A DNA stretch of 41,109 bases from positions 1-41,109 of the forward strand of contig CAJBCV010000071.1 of NCBI GenBank assembly GCA_903951635.1, in the 5' to 3' direction. The position numbers and the translations under genes are program-made. The DNA comes from an uncultured Planctomycetaceae bacterium. GTDB taxonomy: Bacteria > Planctomycetota > Planctomycetia > Pirellulales > UBA1268. Position 1 is the first letter of the stretch, and each line of letters opens with the position of its first letter. The notes beneath the pieces were generated by a model that searched no databases, was not told where the DNA came from, and saw only the letters and a program-made list of their open reading frames with translations. Of this stretch, positions 26,766 through 34,146 are shown one piece after another.

Positions 26766-27569
26766 TCAGTCCTCGAGCATGCGCTGAAAGAGCATTTCGA
26801 AAGCCTCCGACGAGACACTCACCTCGCCGCGGAAGGGCTGATTCATGTCGACGATGAGGTACATCATCAAGCCCAGGTAGGCGGCGAGGATCCCGCCGAG
26901 GACGAGCTGGGTGAGGAAGCGGGTGTCGAACATCCAGCAGAGGAGGATGTTGAAAAACGCCCCGACGAACATCACGATCCACATCGCCCGCGGCAACCCA
27001 GCCCGCACGGAATGGAGCCGGAGCCGGCGGCATTCGAGGAAGTGATTGATCTGCCGCAGCGCCTCGGCATGGAGGATCTGATCACCGGGCGTCTTGGGCT
27101 CGAAGTCGAGGAGCCGGTCGAAGAGGGCCTCGGCACGGATCGTCCCCTCCTCCGGGATGATCCCCTGCTGCTGCAACGGCCAGGCGTATTTGATGACGTA
27201 GCGCGTGTAATCACGGATCAGCCAGCGGAGGTCCTGGCCGTGGGGATCGGGATAGCGGGAGACGTCCTCGTAGAGCGCCGACAGGGCCGCGGCCTCGCGG
27301 GTGACGTTCTGCTCGGCCGACTCGACGTTCTGGTAGGCCGTGACGGCGATCAGGCCGAGGAGGAGGCCGTAAAACACGCAGAAGCAGGAGAGGATGTAGC
27401 CGATGAGATCGTTGAGCCCCGGCGCCCGGCGGACGAACATCCGCAGGATCGGCCGCACGATCACCGCCCCGGCCCAATAGAAGGCCACGAACGCCCCCAC
27501 CATGAGCAGCGCCGCCCGGGCTGTCGGGATGTCGTAGAACCAGGAGAGATCGAAGGGCATGGCGGGCAT
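26766..27569 (-). CDS. DUF4239 (bestrophin-like) membrane protein
   Basis: This 267-residue membrane protein has two hydrophobic segments in the N-terminal third (ARAALLMVGAFVAFYWAGAVIV and IGYILSCFCVFYGLLLGLIAV) and two near the C-terminus (MWIVMFVGAFFNILLCWMF and LVLGGILAAYLGLMMYLIV). The intervening soluble part carries the DUF4239 pattern NVESAEQNVTREAAALSALYEDV and LIRDYTRYVIKYAWP. DUF4239 resembles bestrophin-type proteins, and its transport activity is untested. ATG codons at 27569 and 27560 are both possible and neither has a clear ribosome binding site; the difference is three residues. The stop and the start of the UrtA-like gene are separated by one base, so the binding protein and this membrane protein are probably made together. 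Confidence 0.82.
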   Translation of the reverse strand: MPAMPFDLSWFYDIPTARAALLMVGAFVAFYWAGAVIVRPILRMFVRRAPGLNDLIGYILSCFCVFYGLLLGLIAVTAYQNVESAEQNVTREAAALSALYEDVSRYPDPHGQDLRWLIRDYTRYVIKYAWPLQQQGIIPEEGTIRAEALFDRLLDFEPKTPGDQILHAEALRQINHFLECRRLRLHSVRAGLPRAMWIVMFVGAFFNILLCWMFDTRFLTQLVLGGILAAYLGLMMYLIVDMNQPFRGEVSVSSEAFEMLFQRMLED

Positions 27570-27671
27570 TCGGGCAGTGGGGATCACCGCAGGGCGCGGA
27601 GGGCGTGCCGATCAAGTGCCGGTGCGATGGTAACAGACGCCGGCCTGCGGTTCACGGCTGCCCGAAGGGGC

Positions 27672-28274
27672 TCACTCGACGGCGTCGCCGTCGATGGCAT
27701 ACACGGCCAGATGTTTGCCGTCGGGGCCTTTGAGCTCCTCGATCCGAAACGATCCCGCCACGGCCACCGGGCGGATCGAGAAATCGGCCGACTTGCCCGG
27801 CCGCATCCGCACGACGACGCAGTCGTGGAGGAGCGCCCCGGGGCCGAAGCAGCATTCCATGTTATCGCGGACGAGGACGAACTGGGTGATCCCACGCTGC
27901 TGGAAGCTGGGGAGGATGTAGCCGCGAATCCTCACCCGCTGCCCTTGGAGGGCGTCGACCGCGGGCGGAAGGATGCCGCGATCGAACGGCTCCCCCTTCT
28001 CCAGCGGCAGCTTGAGATCGTCGAACGTGATCTCCCGCACCTTCCCATCCGCGACGACAACGGCCGGGGCCGTCGCGGGGGCCGTCGTTTCAGCCGCGCC
28101 CGCCCCCTGCTCCGGATCGCCGGCGGTGGACGCTGTGGTCGTGGGCGCCTTGTCGGCCGGAGCTGGCGGCGGCGCGACAGGCGACTTTTCCGGCGCACAG
28201 GCGACCGCAACGGAGATCAGCGGCAAGGCGAGGGCCCACGACCGGCGGGCTCGGAGGTCAGCGGACACTGGCAT
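27672..28274 (-). CDS. DUF3299-type lipoprotein
   Basis: This 200-residue lipoprotein has basic residues 8-11, a hydrophobic core and a lipobox ending at Cys26 (SVAVAC). A flexible Pro/Ala/Thr-rich linker covers residues 27-75. The globular domain then reads ITFDDLKLPLEKGEPFDRGI, GQRVRIRGYILPSFQQRGI and QFVLVRDNMECCFGPGALLHDCVVVRM. The paired cysteines are residues 141-142 and a third Cys follows 10 residues later, a plausible metal or disulfide site. The domain is strongly similar to that of the upstream gene, with which it overlaps by 17 nt. I assign DUF3299 from the RGYxxPxxQQ...CCFG layout. Proteins of this family are, from memory, found near LolD/FtsX-type ABC genes in other phyla, as here. 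Function unknown. Confidence 0.78.
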   Translation of the reverse strand: MPVSADLRARRSWALALPLISVAVACAPEKSPVAPPPAPADKAPTTTASTAGDPEQGAGAAETTAPATAPAVVVADGKVREITFDDLKLPLEKGEPFDRGILPPAVDALQGQRVRIRGYILPSFQQRGITQFVLVRDNMECCFGPGALLHDCVVVRMRPGKSADFSIRPVAVAGSFRIEELKGPDGKHLAVYAIDGDAVE

Positions 28275-28944
28275 TCTCCAGGTGATAGAACACCCCGCCG
28301 TCGACGTCGACAGCCCCGGCAGGACGGATCGAGAACCGGCCGGCGATCTTCCGCAGCCGCGGCGTGTACTCGATCGTCTCCTTGTCGGTCATCTGCACGA
28401 GCACCCGGTCGGTGATCTTCGGATCGCCACCGAAGCAGCAATCACCCTGATCACGGACGAGGAGGAACTGGCGGATACCGCGTTGCTGTTTCCCGGGATA
28501 CATGTACCCCTTGAGAAGCACGTCGCGGCCGTTCATCTTCACCGCCGACTCCGGGATCATGTTCGCCGGCTCACCCTCGCCGGGTTGGAGGGACGCGTAG
28601 TTGAGGCGCTCGAATCCCGGCGGCAGTTCGCGGGCGTACACCGTCGCCTGATACCACAGGCCGCCGGCGAACAGGAGGCTGCCGACGACCATCGAGCCGA
28701 TCGCCAAGGCTTTGCCGGTGAGGACGTCGGGGCGGGCGAGGATGTCTCGCCAGCCGACGAGCCCGAGGACGGCCGCCAGCACCGGCACCGTGAGGAGCCA
28801 CCAGTCGATGAAGCCCAGGGGGGAGAGGAGCGCGAGCACGGCCGCGGCAATCGTCGCCCCTCCGAAGGCACGATAGCCATCGTCGATCGGAGGAAGATCG
28901 CTCGAGGCCGACGACTCGGGTGTATCGAAGAGACCGGCAGCCAT
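28258..28944 (-). CDS. Membrane-anchored DUF3299-type protein
   Basis: This 228-residue protein has three closely spaced hydrophobic segments at about residues 28-46, 49-65 and 80-98, resembling a DUF4190-like membrane module. Its C-terminal half lies outside the membrane. That half carries DVLLKGYMYPGKQQRGIRQFLLVRDQGDCCFGGDPKITDRVLVQM, split here by motif: KGYMYP, QQRGIRQF, LVRD and CCFG with Cys169-Cys170. This matches the downstream lipoprotein almost position for position, so the two are tandem paralogs, one membrane-anchored and one lipidated. It lacks the third Cys of the lipoprotein. The gene starts at ATG 28944, 71 nt after the stop of the CPFC gene. The DUF3299 assignment is by motif; no function is known. 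Confidence 0.78.
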   Translation of the reverse strand: MAAGLFDTPESSASSDLPPIDDGYRAFGGATIAAAVLALLSPLGFIDWWLLTVPVLAAVLGLVGWRDILARPDVLTGKALAIGSMVVGSLLFAGGLWYQATVYARELPPGFERLNYASLQPGEGEPANMIPESAVKMNGRDVLLKGYMYPGKQQRGIRQFLLVRDQGDCCFGGDPKITDRVLVQMTDKETIEYTPRLRKIAGRFSIRPAGAVDVDGGVFYHLENASVR

Positions 28945-29015
28945 GGAATCTTCCCGGGGAACAGGGGACGGATCGCGCGGAACGGGTGGACCTCATTCAA
29001 CGGCCCAGCGCCCGG

Positions 29016-30620
29016 TCAGGCGGCGCCGGAGGAACGCATCGCCAGCCGCGACAGCGCCGCGACGGCCGCCAGGAGGAAGGCCACGCCGCACCACCGCCCC
29101 AGGGTCGATACCCACGGATTGGCGGCCGGCGGCGATCCACCGGCCGCCGCAGCGGGCGTCGACGGGGCCGCCTTCGGCTCGTCTCCGGCCTCGATGCCGG
29201 CAGGATCGATCGCCACGGTCTCGTCGGTGGCATCCTCGTCGCCGAGCACCGGGGGGATGCGGGCGGCCAGCGCCGCTTCGGCCGCCGAGACTTCGGTGGC
29301 CGGCGGGCTCGTCACGGGAGGCGCCGCGCCTCCGGGCTGAGAGGAAGGGTCGCCGGGATCACCGTCGGATTCGGTGGCCGCGGGGGCACCCTCAGCCGGC
29401 TTCGGCACGGCAAGGGCCGCCGCAAATCCGGCCAGCGTCGCCGCCCGACGGACCGCCTCGGGGTCGAGCTTCTCGAGCTTCGCAAGCACCTCGGCGGCGT
29501 GGGGATCGGGGCAGGCCTTGAGGTAGTTGACCACCGGCTCGCGGACGAAGAGGTTGTCGGCGTCGGCCTTCTCGAAGAGTTCGCCGAGCCGGTCAACGAC
29601 CGACCAATCCTCCCAGCGGGCGAGATCGGCGATCACGAGATCGGCGAGCTTCGGCTCCCCGAGGAGGATCCGCAACGACTGGAGAACGCGCTCCCGCGGC
29701 ACCACCGTCGATTCCTCGCCGAGGAACCGCAGCGCCATCACGGCCGCGTAGGTCTCGGTAAAGGGGACGTTGCGCCCTTTGCGGTCGAGGAACTGCGTGT
29801 CGACCATGTCGAGGCCCTCGGGACCTTTGAGGGTGACGTAGCAGGCGATGAGGGCGTCGAGGCCCGATCGCACCTCGGCGCTGGCGGGATCGGGATCGGT
29901 GTTGGCGAGGATCGCCCCGATCCGATCGGCATCTGCCTTCGTGCCACAGACCCCGAGCATCGTCGCGTAGAGGCGGCGCCGGTTGGCGGGCACTTTCGGA
30001 TTCTCGATCCAGGCGAGCAGTTGCGTCGGGTCCATCCGGCTCTCGAGGCCGCGGACATCGTCGTACGGGGCGACCGCAAACTCGTCGTAGGCGTCGCGCG
30101 CCAGGGTGTCGTCGGCATCCTCGAGATACTTCTGGAAGAACGCCAGCCGATCGGCCCCCTTGGCCGGGAGGTCGGCGAGTTTCTTGAGATAGTCGATCCC
30201 GCGCTCGCTGACCGGGATCGGGCTCGACCAGACGAGCTTCGGGGGTTCGACGGCCATGAGGAGATAGGTCGTGCCGGCGGGCTTGACCTCGAGCATGATC
30301 GTCTCGATCTGGCGGACACCATCGACGTCGAGGAGTTCCGCCCCCTCGAGCAGCTCGCCCCCCTTGAGCGCTTCGACGACCACGAACCGCCCCTTGGGGA
30401 GCGGGCCATCGGCCCGGGGCGACAGCGACGCCGAGGTCGGGGGCTCGACGAGCCGGGCGATCACGGCGACCTGGCTCTGCGCGATCTCCTGGGAGAACGT
30501 CAGCGAAACGGCCGAACAGAACGGGCAGGCTGACGCGACAGGCACCCGGCCGGCGAGGAGCGCGGCGAGGAGAGCGAGCAGGAGGCCGGAGAAGCGCGCG
30601 GAGCGTGAGGTGGGTTTCAT
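29016..30620 (-). CDS. Secreted CPFC-motif protein with C-terminal membrane anchor
   Basis: This 534-residue protein has a signal peptide at residues 9-31 ending ASA, so the mature N-terminus would be CPFC (residues 32-35). A beta-rich part follows, with GRFVVVEALKGGELLEGAELL and AGTTYLLMAVEPPKLVW. Then come HEAT-like helices with RDAYDEFAVAP, RRRLYATMLGVCG, VMALRFLGEE and DLARWEDWSVVDRL...YLKACPDPHAAEVL. A Pro/Ala-rich linker and a single C-terminal hydrophobic segment (LGRWCGVAFLLAAVAALSRLAM) end the protein, giving an extracytoplasmic domain tethered at its C-terminus. It is the longer paralog of the protein at 23601-24770. CPxC motifs are typical of thiol-redox or metal-binding proteins; whether this one is active is unknown. 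It lies 105 nt after the permease, behind a chain of small hairpins. Confidence 0.82.
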   Translation of the reverse strand: MKPTSRSARFSGLLLALLAALLAGRVPVASACPFCSAVSLTFSQEIAQSQVAVIARLVEPPTSASLSPRADGPLPKGRFVVVEALKGGELLEGAELLDVDGVRQIETIMLEVKPAGTTYLLMAVEPPKLVWSSPIPVSERGIDYLKKLADLPAKGADRLAFFQKYLEDADDTLARDAYDEFAVAPYDDVRGLESRMDPTQLLAWIENPKVPANRRRLYATMLGVCGTKADADRIGAILANTDPDPASAEVRSGLDALIACYVTLKGPEGLDMVDTQFLDRKGRNVPFTETYAAVMALRFLGEESTVVPRERVLQSLRILLGEPKLADLVIADLARWEDWSVVDRLGELFEKADADNLFVREPVVNYLKACPDPHAAEVLAKLEKLDPEAVRRAATLAGFAAALAVPKPAEGAPAATESDGDPGDPSSQPGGAAPPVTSPPATEVSAAEAALAARIPPVLGDEDATDETVAIDPAGIEAGDEPKAAPSTPAAAAGGSPPAANPWVSTLGRWCGVAFLLAAVAALSRLAMRSSGAA

Positions 30621-30725
30621 GGCCTGATTTTAGCAGGCCCAGGAACGCTGGGGGAAATCCGCTTCCCCGCGGCCGGCTCGTTTTCTTCCCCCACCTTCGT
30701 GCCCGGGGCGGCGGGTCGGGAGCGT
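30621..30725 (-). promoter_or_regulatory. Hairpin chain and possible internal promoter before the CPFC gene
   Basis: Between permease and CPFC gene are three neighbouring small hairpins: GGGGAA/TTCCCC (30651-30668), CCCAG/CTGGG (30638-30652, sharing two bases with the first) and GGCCTG/CAGGCC (30621-30639), the last touching the start codon. On the coding strand the loop of the last one contains TAAAAT (30632 to 30627), a fair -10 box placed so that transcription would begin at or next to the ATG. No matching -35 was found. Either an RNA processing or attenuation site or a leaderless internal promoter is possible. Confidence 0.4.
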
Positions 30726-32048
30726 TCAGCCGGGGCCCTGGAGCCACCGGGAGACATCGGTCCGGTAAGCGGCCAGGGCGGGGAGCAGGGCCGCGAGGAT
30801 CGCCAAAAGCACGAGGAACGGGACGAGGAGGGCCTCGGCCTCGGGTGCCGAGGAGAAAAACCCGGCTCTCACCCCCGCGCTGGCAGCGATCCACGGTCCG
30901 ATTGCCGCCACGACTCCATGCCCGAGCACCCAACCGACCAGCCCCCCGCCGACGGCCAGGAGCACCGCCTCGATGAGGACCGTCGCCAGGACATGGCCGC
31001 GGCGTGCCCCGAGGGCACGCATGATCGCGACATCGCGGCTCCGCTCGAGCGACGAGCCGACCATGCTGATGAGGATGCCGAGCGCCGACACCAGCACGAC
31101 CAGCGCCGTGACCATGAGGAGGACGAGTTCGAGGGGGCGAACGAAGAGATCGAGGAGTTGGCGGATCTCCGCCACCGGCAGCGCCGCCTGGGCATCGCGC
31201 CCCTCGTTGATCGCCGTCCGCAGCCCCATCGCCGTCAGTTCCGGTGGCAACCCCGGCAACGATGCCGTCTCGAGGAGGATCGCCGTCACCTCCCGCTGCG
31301 CCGCCGGGAGCGGCGCCGGCCCCTCTCCGGCCGGGGCTCGCGGGGCGTCCGGCTCCACCCCGTCCGGCAGAGGCTTGGCATGGCCATCCTGGAGGTAGAA
31401 ACCCTCCATGTTGACAAACACGCCGCGGTCGATCGGCGTCCAGGTGCGCTCGAGGATCCCTACGACATGGAACGGATCGTGAACCTTGCCGTCATCGGCG
31501 CCGTGGGTGGGAGCGAACGGATCGCCCACTTTGAGGCCGAGGCTGTCGGCCACGCTCGCGCCGATGACACCGGCGAAGAAGTCGTCGTCGCGGAAATTCT
31601 CCCCCGACGAGAATCGGAACGGGTCGCCATCCCCGCGCGTCAGCCGGCCGAAGAAGTCGGAGTTCGTGCCGACGACACGGAAGCTGCGGTAGTAGTCCCC
31701 CATGCAGGTCGGGACAGCCACGCCGGTGCTCGCGGCGTACTTCCCGTCGACCCCGTCGGCGCGCCGTGCCGCCGGAAGGAACTCCTCGTAGAAGTCCCAG
31801 CCGACGTTCTCGATCGGCTTGCTGATGAAGTAGACGGTGTTGAGGACGAGCTGGAGCGGGCTCCCCTTCGCCCCCACGATCATGTTGTAGCCGAGCCCCG
31901 CCCCCGACTCGAAGGCCCGCTGGACGATGGCCCCGGTGACGAGCGTCGCCACGACCAGCGCCACGCCGAGCGCCAGCGACACCGCCGTCAGGGCGCTGGT
32001 GAGGGGGCGCTGGCGGATGTTGCGCCAGGCGATGCCGAGGATATTCAT
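30726..32048 (-). CDS. ABC transporter permease, FtsX/MacB/LolCE type
   Basis: This 440-residue protein has the family topology: an N-terminal membrane helix (LTSALTAVSLALGVALVVATLV, residues 17-38), a large extracytoplasmic domain (residues about 45-275) and three C-terminal helices. The conserved coupling segment SLERSRDVAIMRALGARRGHV links the second and third helices and would contact the ATPase. Such permeases act in lipoprotein release (LolCE), macrolide or peptide export (MacB) or hydrolase control (FtsX). They usually transmit force to periplasmic partners and do not carry substrate through the membrane. The ATPase gene lies 27 nt upstream in the same operon, and DUF3299 and CPFC genes follow. 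With one permease gene it would work as a homodimer. The substrate is unknown. Confidence 0.9.
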   Translation of the reverse strand: MNILGIAWRNIRQRPLTSALTAVSLALGVALVVATLVTGAIVQRAFESGAGLGYNMIVGAKGSPLQLVLNTVYFISKPIENVGWDFYEEFLPAARRADGVDGKYAASTGVAVPTCMGDYYRSFRVVGTNSDFFGRLTRGDGDPFRFSSGENFRDDDFFAGVIGASVADSLGLKVGDPFAPTHGADDGKVHDPFHVVGILERTWTPIDRGVFVNMEGFYLQDGHAKPLPDGVEPDAPRAPAGEGPAPLPAAQREVTAILLETASLPGLPPELTAMGLRTAINEGRDAQAALPVAEIRQLLDLFVRPLELVLLMVTALVVLVSALGILISMVGSSLERSRDVAIMRALGARRGHVLATVLIEAVLLAVGGGLVGWVLGHGVVAAIGPWIAASAGVRAGFFSSAPEAEALLVPFLVLLAILAALLPALAAYRTDVSRWLQGPG

Positions 32049-32075
32049 GGGATGTGACCCGCTGAGGGGAGACGA

Positions 32076-32765
32076 TCAGCGCTTGTGGGCGGCGGCGGCG
32101 CGGTTGAAGTCCTCGAGACGAAGGCGGCGGGGGAACTGTACCGACACCTCCGGGGCATGCGTGACGACGACCAGCGCCACGCCGTGGTCGGTGCACGTCG
32201 TCCGCAGGAGGTCGATCACCTGCTGCTGGTGGGCGGCGTCGATGCTGGCGGTCGGCTCATCGGCGAGGACGACCCGCGGCCGGTTGGCCAGCGCCCGCGC
32301 CACCGCCACGCGCTGCTGCTGGCCTGTGGAGAGCTCCGCGGGCCGGTGGTGGAGGCGGTGGCCGAGGTCGACCGCACCGAGGAGCTTCATGGCCCGCGAC
32401 CGATCGGGGCGCCCCGACCCGAAGGCCATCGCCACGAGAACGTTCTCCAAGGCGGTGAACCCGGGGAGGAGGTTGAACGACTGGAACACCATCCCGAGCT
32501 TGTCGGCCCGTACCCGGTCGCGGCGGGCCTCGTCGAGACGGGCCAGGTCGATGCCGTCGATGACCACCCGCCCGGAATCGGGGCGGGTGATCCCGGAGAT
32601 GACGTTGAGGAGCGTCGACTTTCCCGACCCGCTTTGGCCTTCGAGGGCGAGGTGTTCGCCGGGGGCGACGGCGAAGGCGTCGATGTCGAGGACGTCGACC
32701 CGCCCGCCGCCGGGCATCGCGAACGACTTCCGCACCTTCTCGAGCTGGATGACGGGGGTCGACAT
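32076..32765 (-). CDS. ABC transporter ATP-binding protein, LolD/MacB type
   Basis: This 229-residue cytoplasmic ATPase drives the adjacent FtsX-type permease. Walker A is GQSGSGKST (residues 43-51), the Q-loop is at Gln95 (MVFQSFNLLPGFTALENV, typical of LolD/MacB), the signature is LSTGQQQRV (145-153), Walker B with the catalytic Glu is VVLADEPTASID (165-176, Glu170), and the switch His is residue 203 (VVVTHAPE). The signature has Thr-Gly-Gln in place of the usual Ser/Gly-Gly-Gln/Glu. The ATG at 32765 gives the normal N-terminus; the longer open frame runs into the gapA promoter. It is the first gene of the nine-gene cluster and divergent from gapA. Conserved residues suggest an active ATPase. 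Confidence 0.93.
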   Translation of the reverse strand: MSTPVIQLEKVRKSFAMPGGGRVDVLDIDAFAVAPGEHLALEGQSGSGKSTLLNVISGITRPDSGRVVIDGIDLARLDEARRDRVRADKLGMVFQSFNLLPGFTALENVLVAMAFGSGRPDRSRAMKLLGAVDLGHRLHHRPAELSTGQQQRVAVARALANRPRVVLADEPTASIDAAHQQQVIDLLRTTCTDHGVALVVVTHAPEVSVQFPRRLRLEDFNRAAAAHKR

Positions 32766-32929
32766 GGCATCTCGGCAGGCGGCGGACGGGGCCACGGGGA
32801 CGGCTCCGCAGTATTCCCGATCGCCACGCGGCGGGAAAGAGCGGGAAAGCGAGGCGTTGGGGGGGGAGGCTCGGCCGCCTCGAGCCCCCGGCGGGAAGGG
32901 GAGCCCGGCGACAGGAGGCGACGGGATGT

Positions 32930-32959
32930 TTGAGCGGCCCCGGCGAGCGGGTGTATATT
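32930..32959 (+). promoter_or_regulatory. gapA promoter with a flanking inverted repeat
   Basis: TTGAGC at 32930-32935 and TATATT at 32954-32959, 18 nt apart, fit a sigma-70 promoter. GCGAGC (32943-32948) and GCTCGC (32961-32966) form an inverted repeat around the -10 box and could be an operator. The predicted leader is about 98 nt. It contains two direct copies of CGGCGCCCCGCCC (33021-33033 and 33038-33050) just before the ribosome binding site. The remainder of the 298-nt divergent region has no clear promoter for the opposite ABC operon; AATACT on the minus strand (32815 to 32810) is a weak candidate. Confidence 0.6.
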
Positions 32960-33063
32960 TGCTCGCGCGTCCACCGCGGCCACCGTTCCTGCCATCGTCG
33001 CAGGAGGCCGTTCCCACCCCCGGCGCCCCGCCCTCCCCGGCGCCCCGCCCCAGGAGTCTGCCA

Positions 33064-34080
33064 GTGTCCATCCGCGTCGGCATCAATGGTTTCGGCCGCA
33101 TCGGTCGCCTCACCTACCGGGCCATCTACGAGAAGTTCGGCCTCGACGGCGACGTGCAGGTCGTCGCCCTCAACGACCTCACCGACGCCAAGACGAACGC
33201 CCACCTCCTCGAGTTCGACTCCAACTACGGTCCGTTCAAGGGAACGGTCGGCTACGAGGGGAACGACCTCGTCGTCGACGGTCGGAAGATCAAGGTCTTC
33301 GCCGAGAAGGATCCCGGCGCGATCGATTGGTCGAGCCAAGGGGTGCAGGTGGTCGTCGAGAGCACCGGCTTCTTCACCGACGCCACCAAGGCGGTCGCCC
33401 ACAAGCGTGGGAGCGTGAAGAAGGTCGTGATCTCGGCTCCGGCCAAGAACGAGGACCTGACGATCGTCCTCGGCGTCAACAACGACATGTACGACGCCGC
33501 CAAGCACCACGTCATCTCCAACGCTTCCTGCACGACCAACGGCCTCGCCCCGGTCGCCAAGGTGCTCCACGAGACCTACGGCATCGACCGCGGTCTCCTG
33601 ACGACGGTTCACGCCTACACCAACTCGCAGAAGACGGTCGACACGGCGGCCAAGGATCTCCGCGATGCGCGGGCCGCGGCCCTCAACATCGTCCCGTCGA
33701 GCACCGGCGCGGCACGGGCCGTCGGCCTGGTCATCCCCGCTCTCCAGGGGAAGTTCACCGGCATGGCCTTCCGCGTGCCGACGCCGACGGTAAGCGTCGT
33801 CGACTTCACGGCGATCCTCAACAAGGAGGCCTCCCCGGCCGACATCAATGCCGTCATGAAGAAGGCGGCTGAAGGCCCCCTCAAGGGCATCCTCCGCTAC
33901 ACCGACAAGGAGTTGGTGTCCACCGACCTCAAGGGGGATCCGCACAGCTCGATCTTCTCGGCCGTCGACACGATCGGCCTGGGCAACTTCGTCAAGGTCG
34001 TCAGCTGGTACGACAACGAGTGGGGCTATTCCAACCGCGTCGCCGACCTCCTCAACTTCCTCGAGGATCGCGGCCTCTGA
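33064..34080 (+). CDS. gapA: Type I glyceraldehyde-3-phosphate dehydrogenase
   Basis: This 338-residue enzyme converts glyceraldehyde 3-phosphate, NAD(P)+ and phosphate to 1,3-bisphosphoglycerate in glycolysis, or the reverse in gluconeogenesis, in the cytoplasm. The N-terminal Rossmann motif is VGINGFGRIGR. The active site is SNASCTTN with nucleophile Cys156, and the activating His lies in TTVHAYTN. The substrate-anion sites follow in PSSTGAARAVGLVIP and the C-terminal WYDNEWGYSNRV is complete. The start is GTG at 33064, supported by AGGAG at 33052-33056 with 7-nt spacing and by the normal family N-terminus. A promoter and a strong terminator frame the gene, so it is a single-gene unit. Cofactor choice cannot be settled by eye. 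Confidence 0.97.
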   Translation: MSIRVGINGFGRIGRLTYRAIYEKFGLDGDVQVVALNDLTDAKTNAHLLEFDSNYGPFKGTVGYEGNDLVVDGRKIKVFAEKDPGAIDWSSQGVQVVVESTGFFTDATKAVAHKRGSVKKVVISAPAKNEDLTIVLGVNNDMYDAAKHHVISNASCTTNGLAPVAKVLHETYGIDRGLLTTVHAYTNSQKTVDTAAKDLRDARAAALNIVPSSTGAARAVGLVIPALQGKFTGMAFRVPTPTVSVVDFTAILNKEASPADINAVMKKAAEGPLKGILRYTDKELVSTDLKGDPHSSIFSAVDTIGLGNFVKVVSWYDNEWGYSNRVADLLNFLEDRGL

Positions 34081-34146
34081 TCGGGCGTCGGCCACGGCGC
34101 AGGTCGGGCCGAGAGCCCGGGCTTCCCGTGGAACCAGTCATCGCTG

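Noticed and set aside
32257-34095. 612-codon open frame on the minus strand across gapA and the ABC gene
   Set aside because: gapA on the plus strand and the ABC ATPase in another minus frame are unambiguous, so this frame is not coding.
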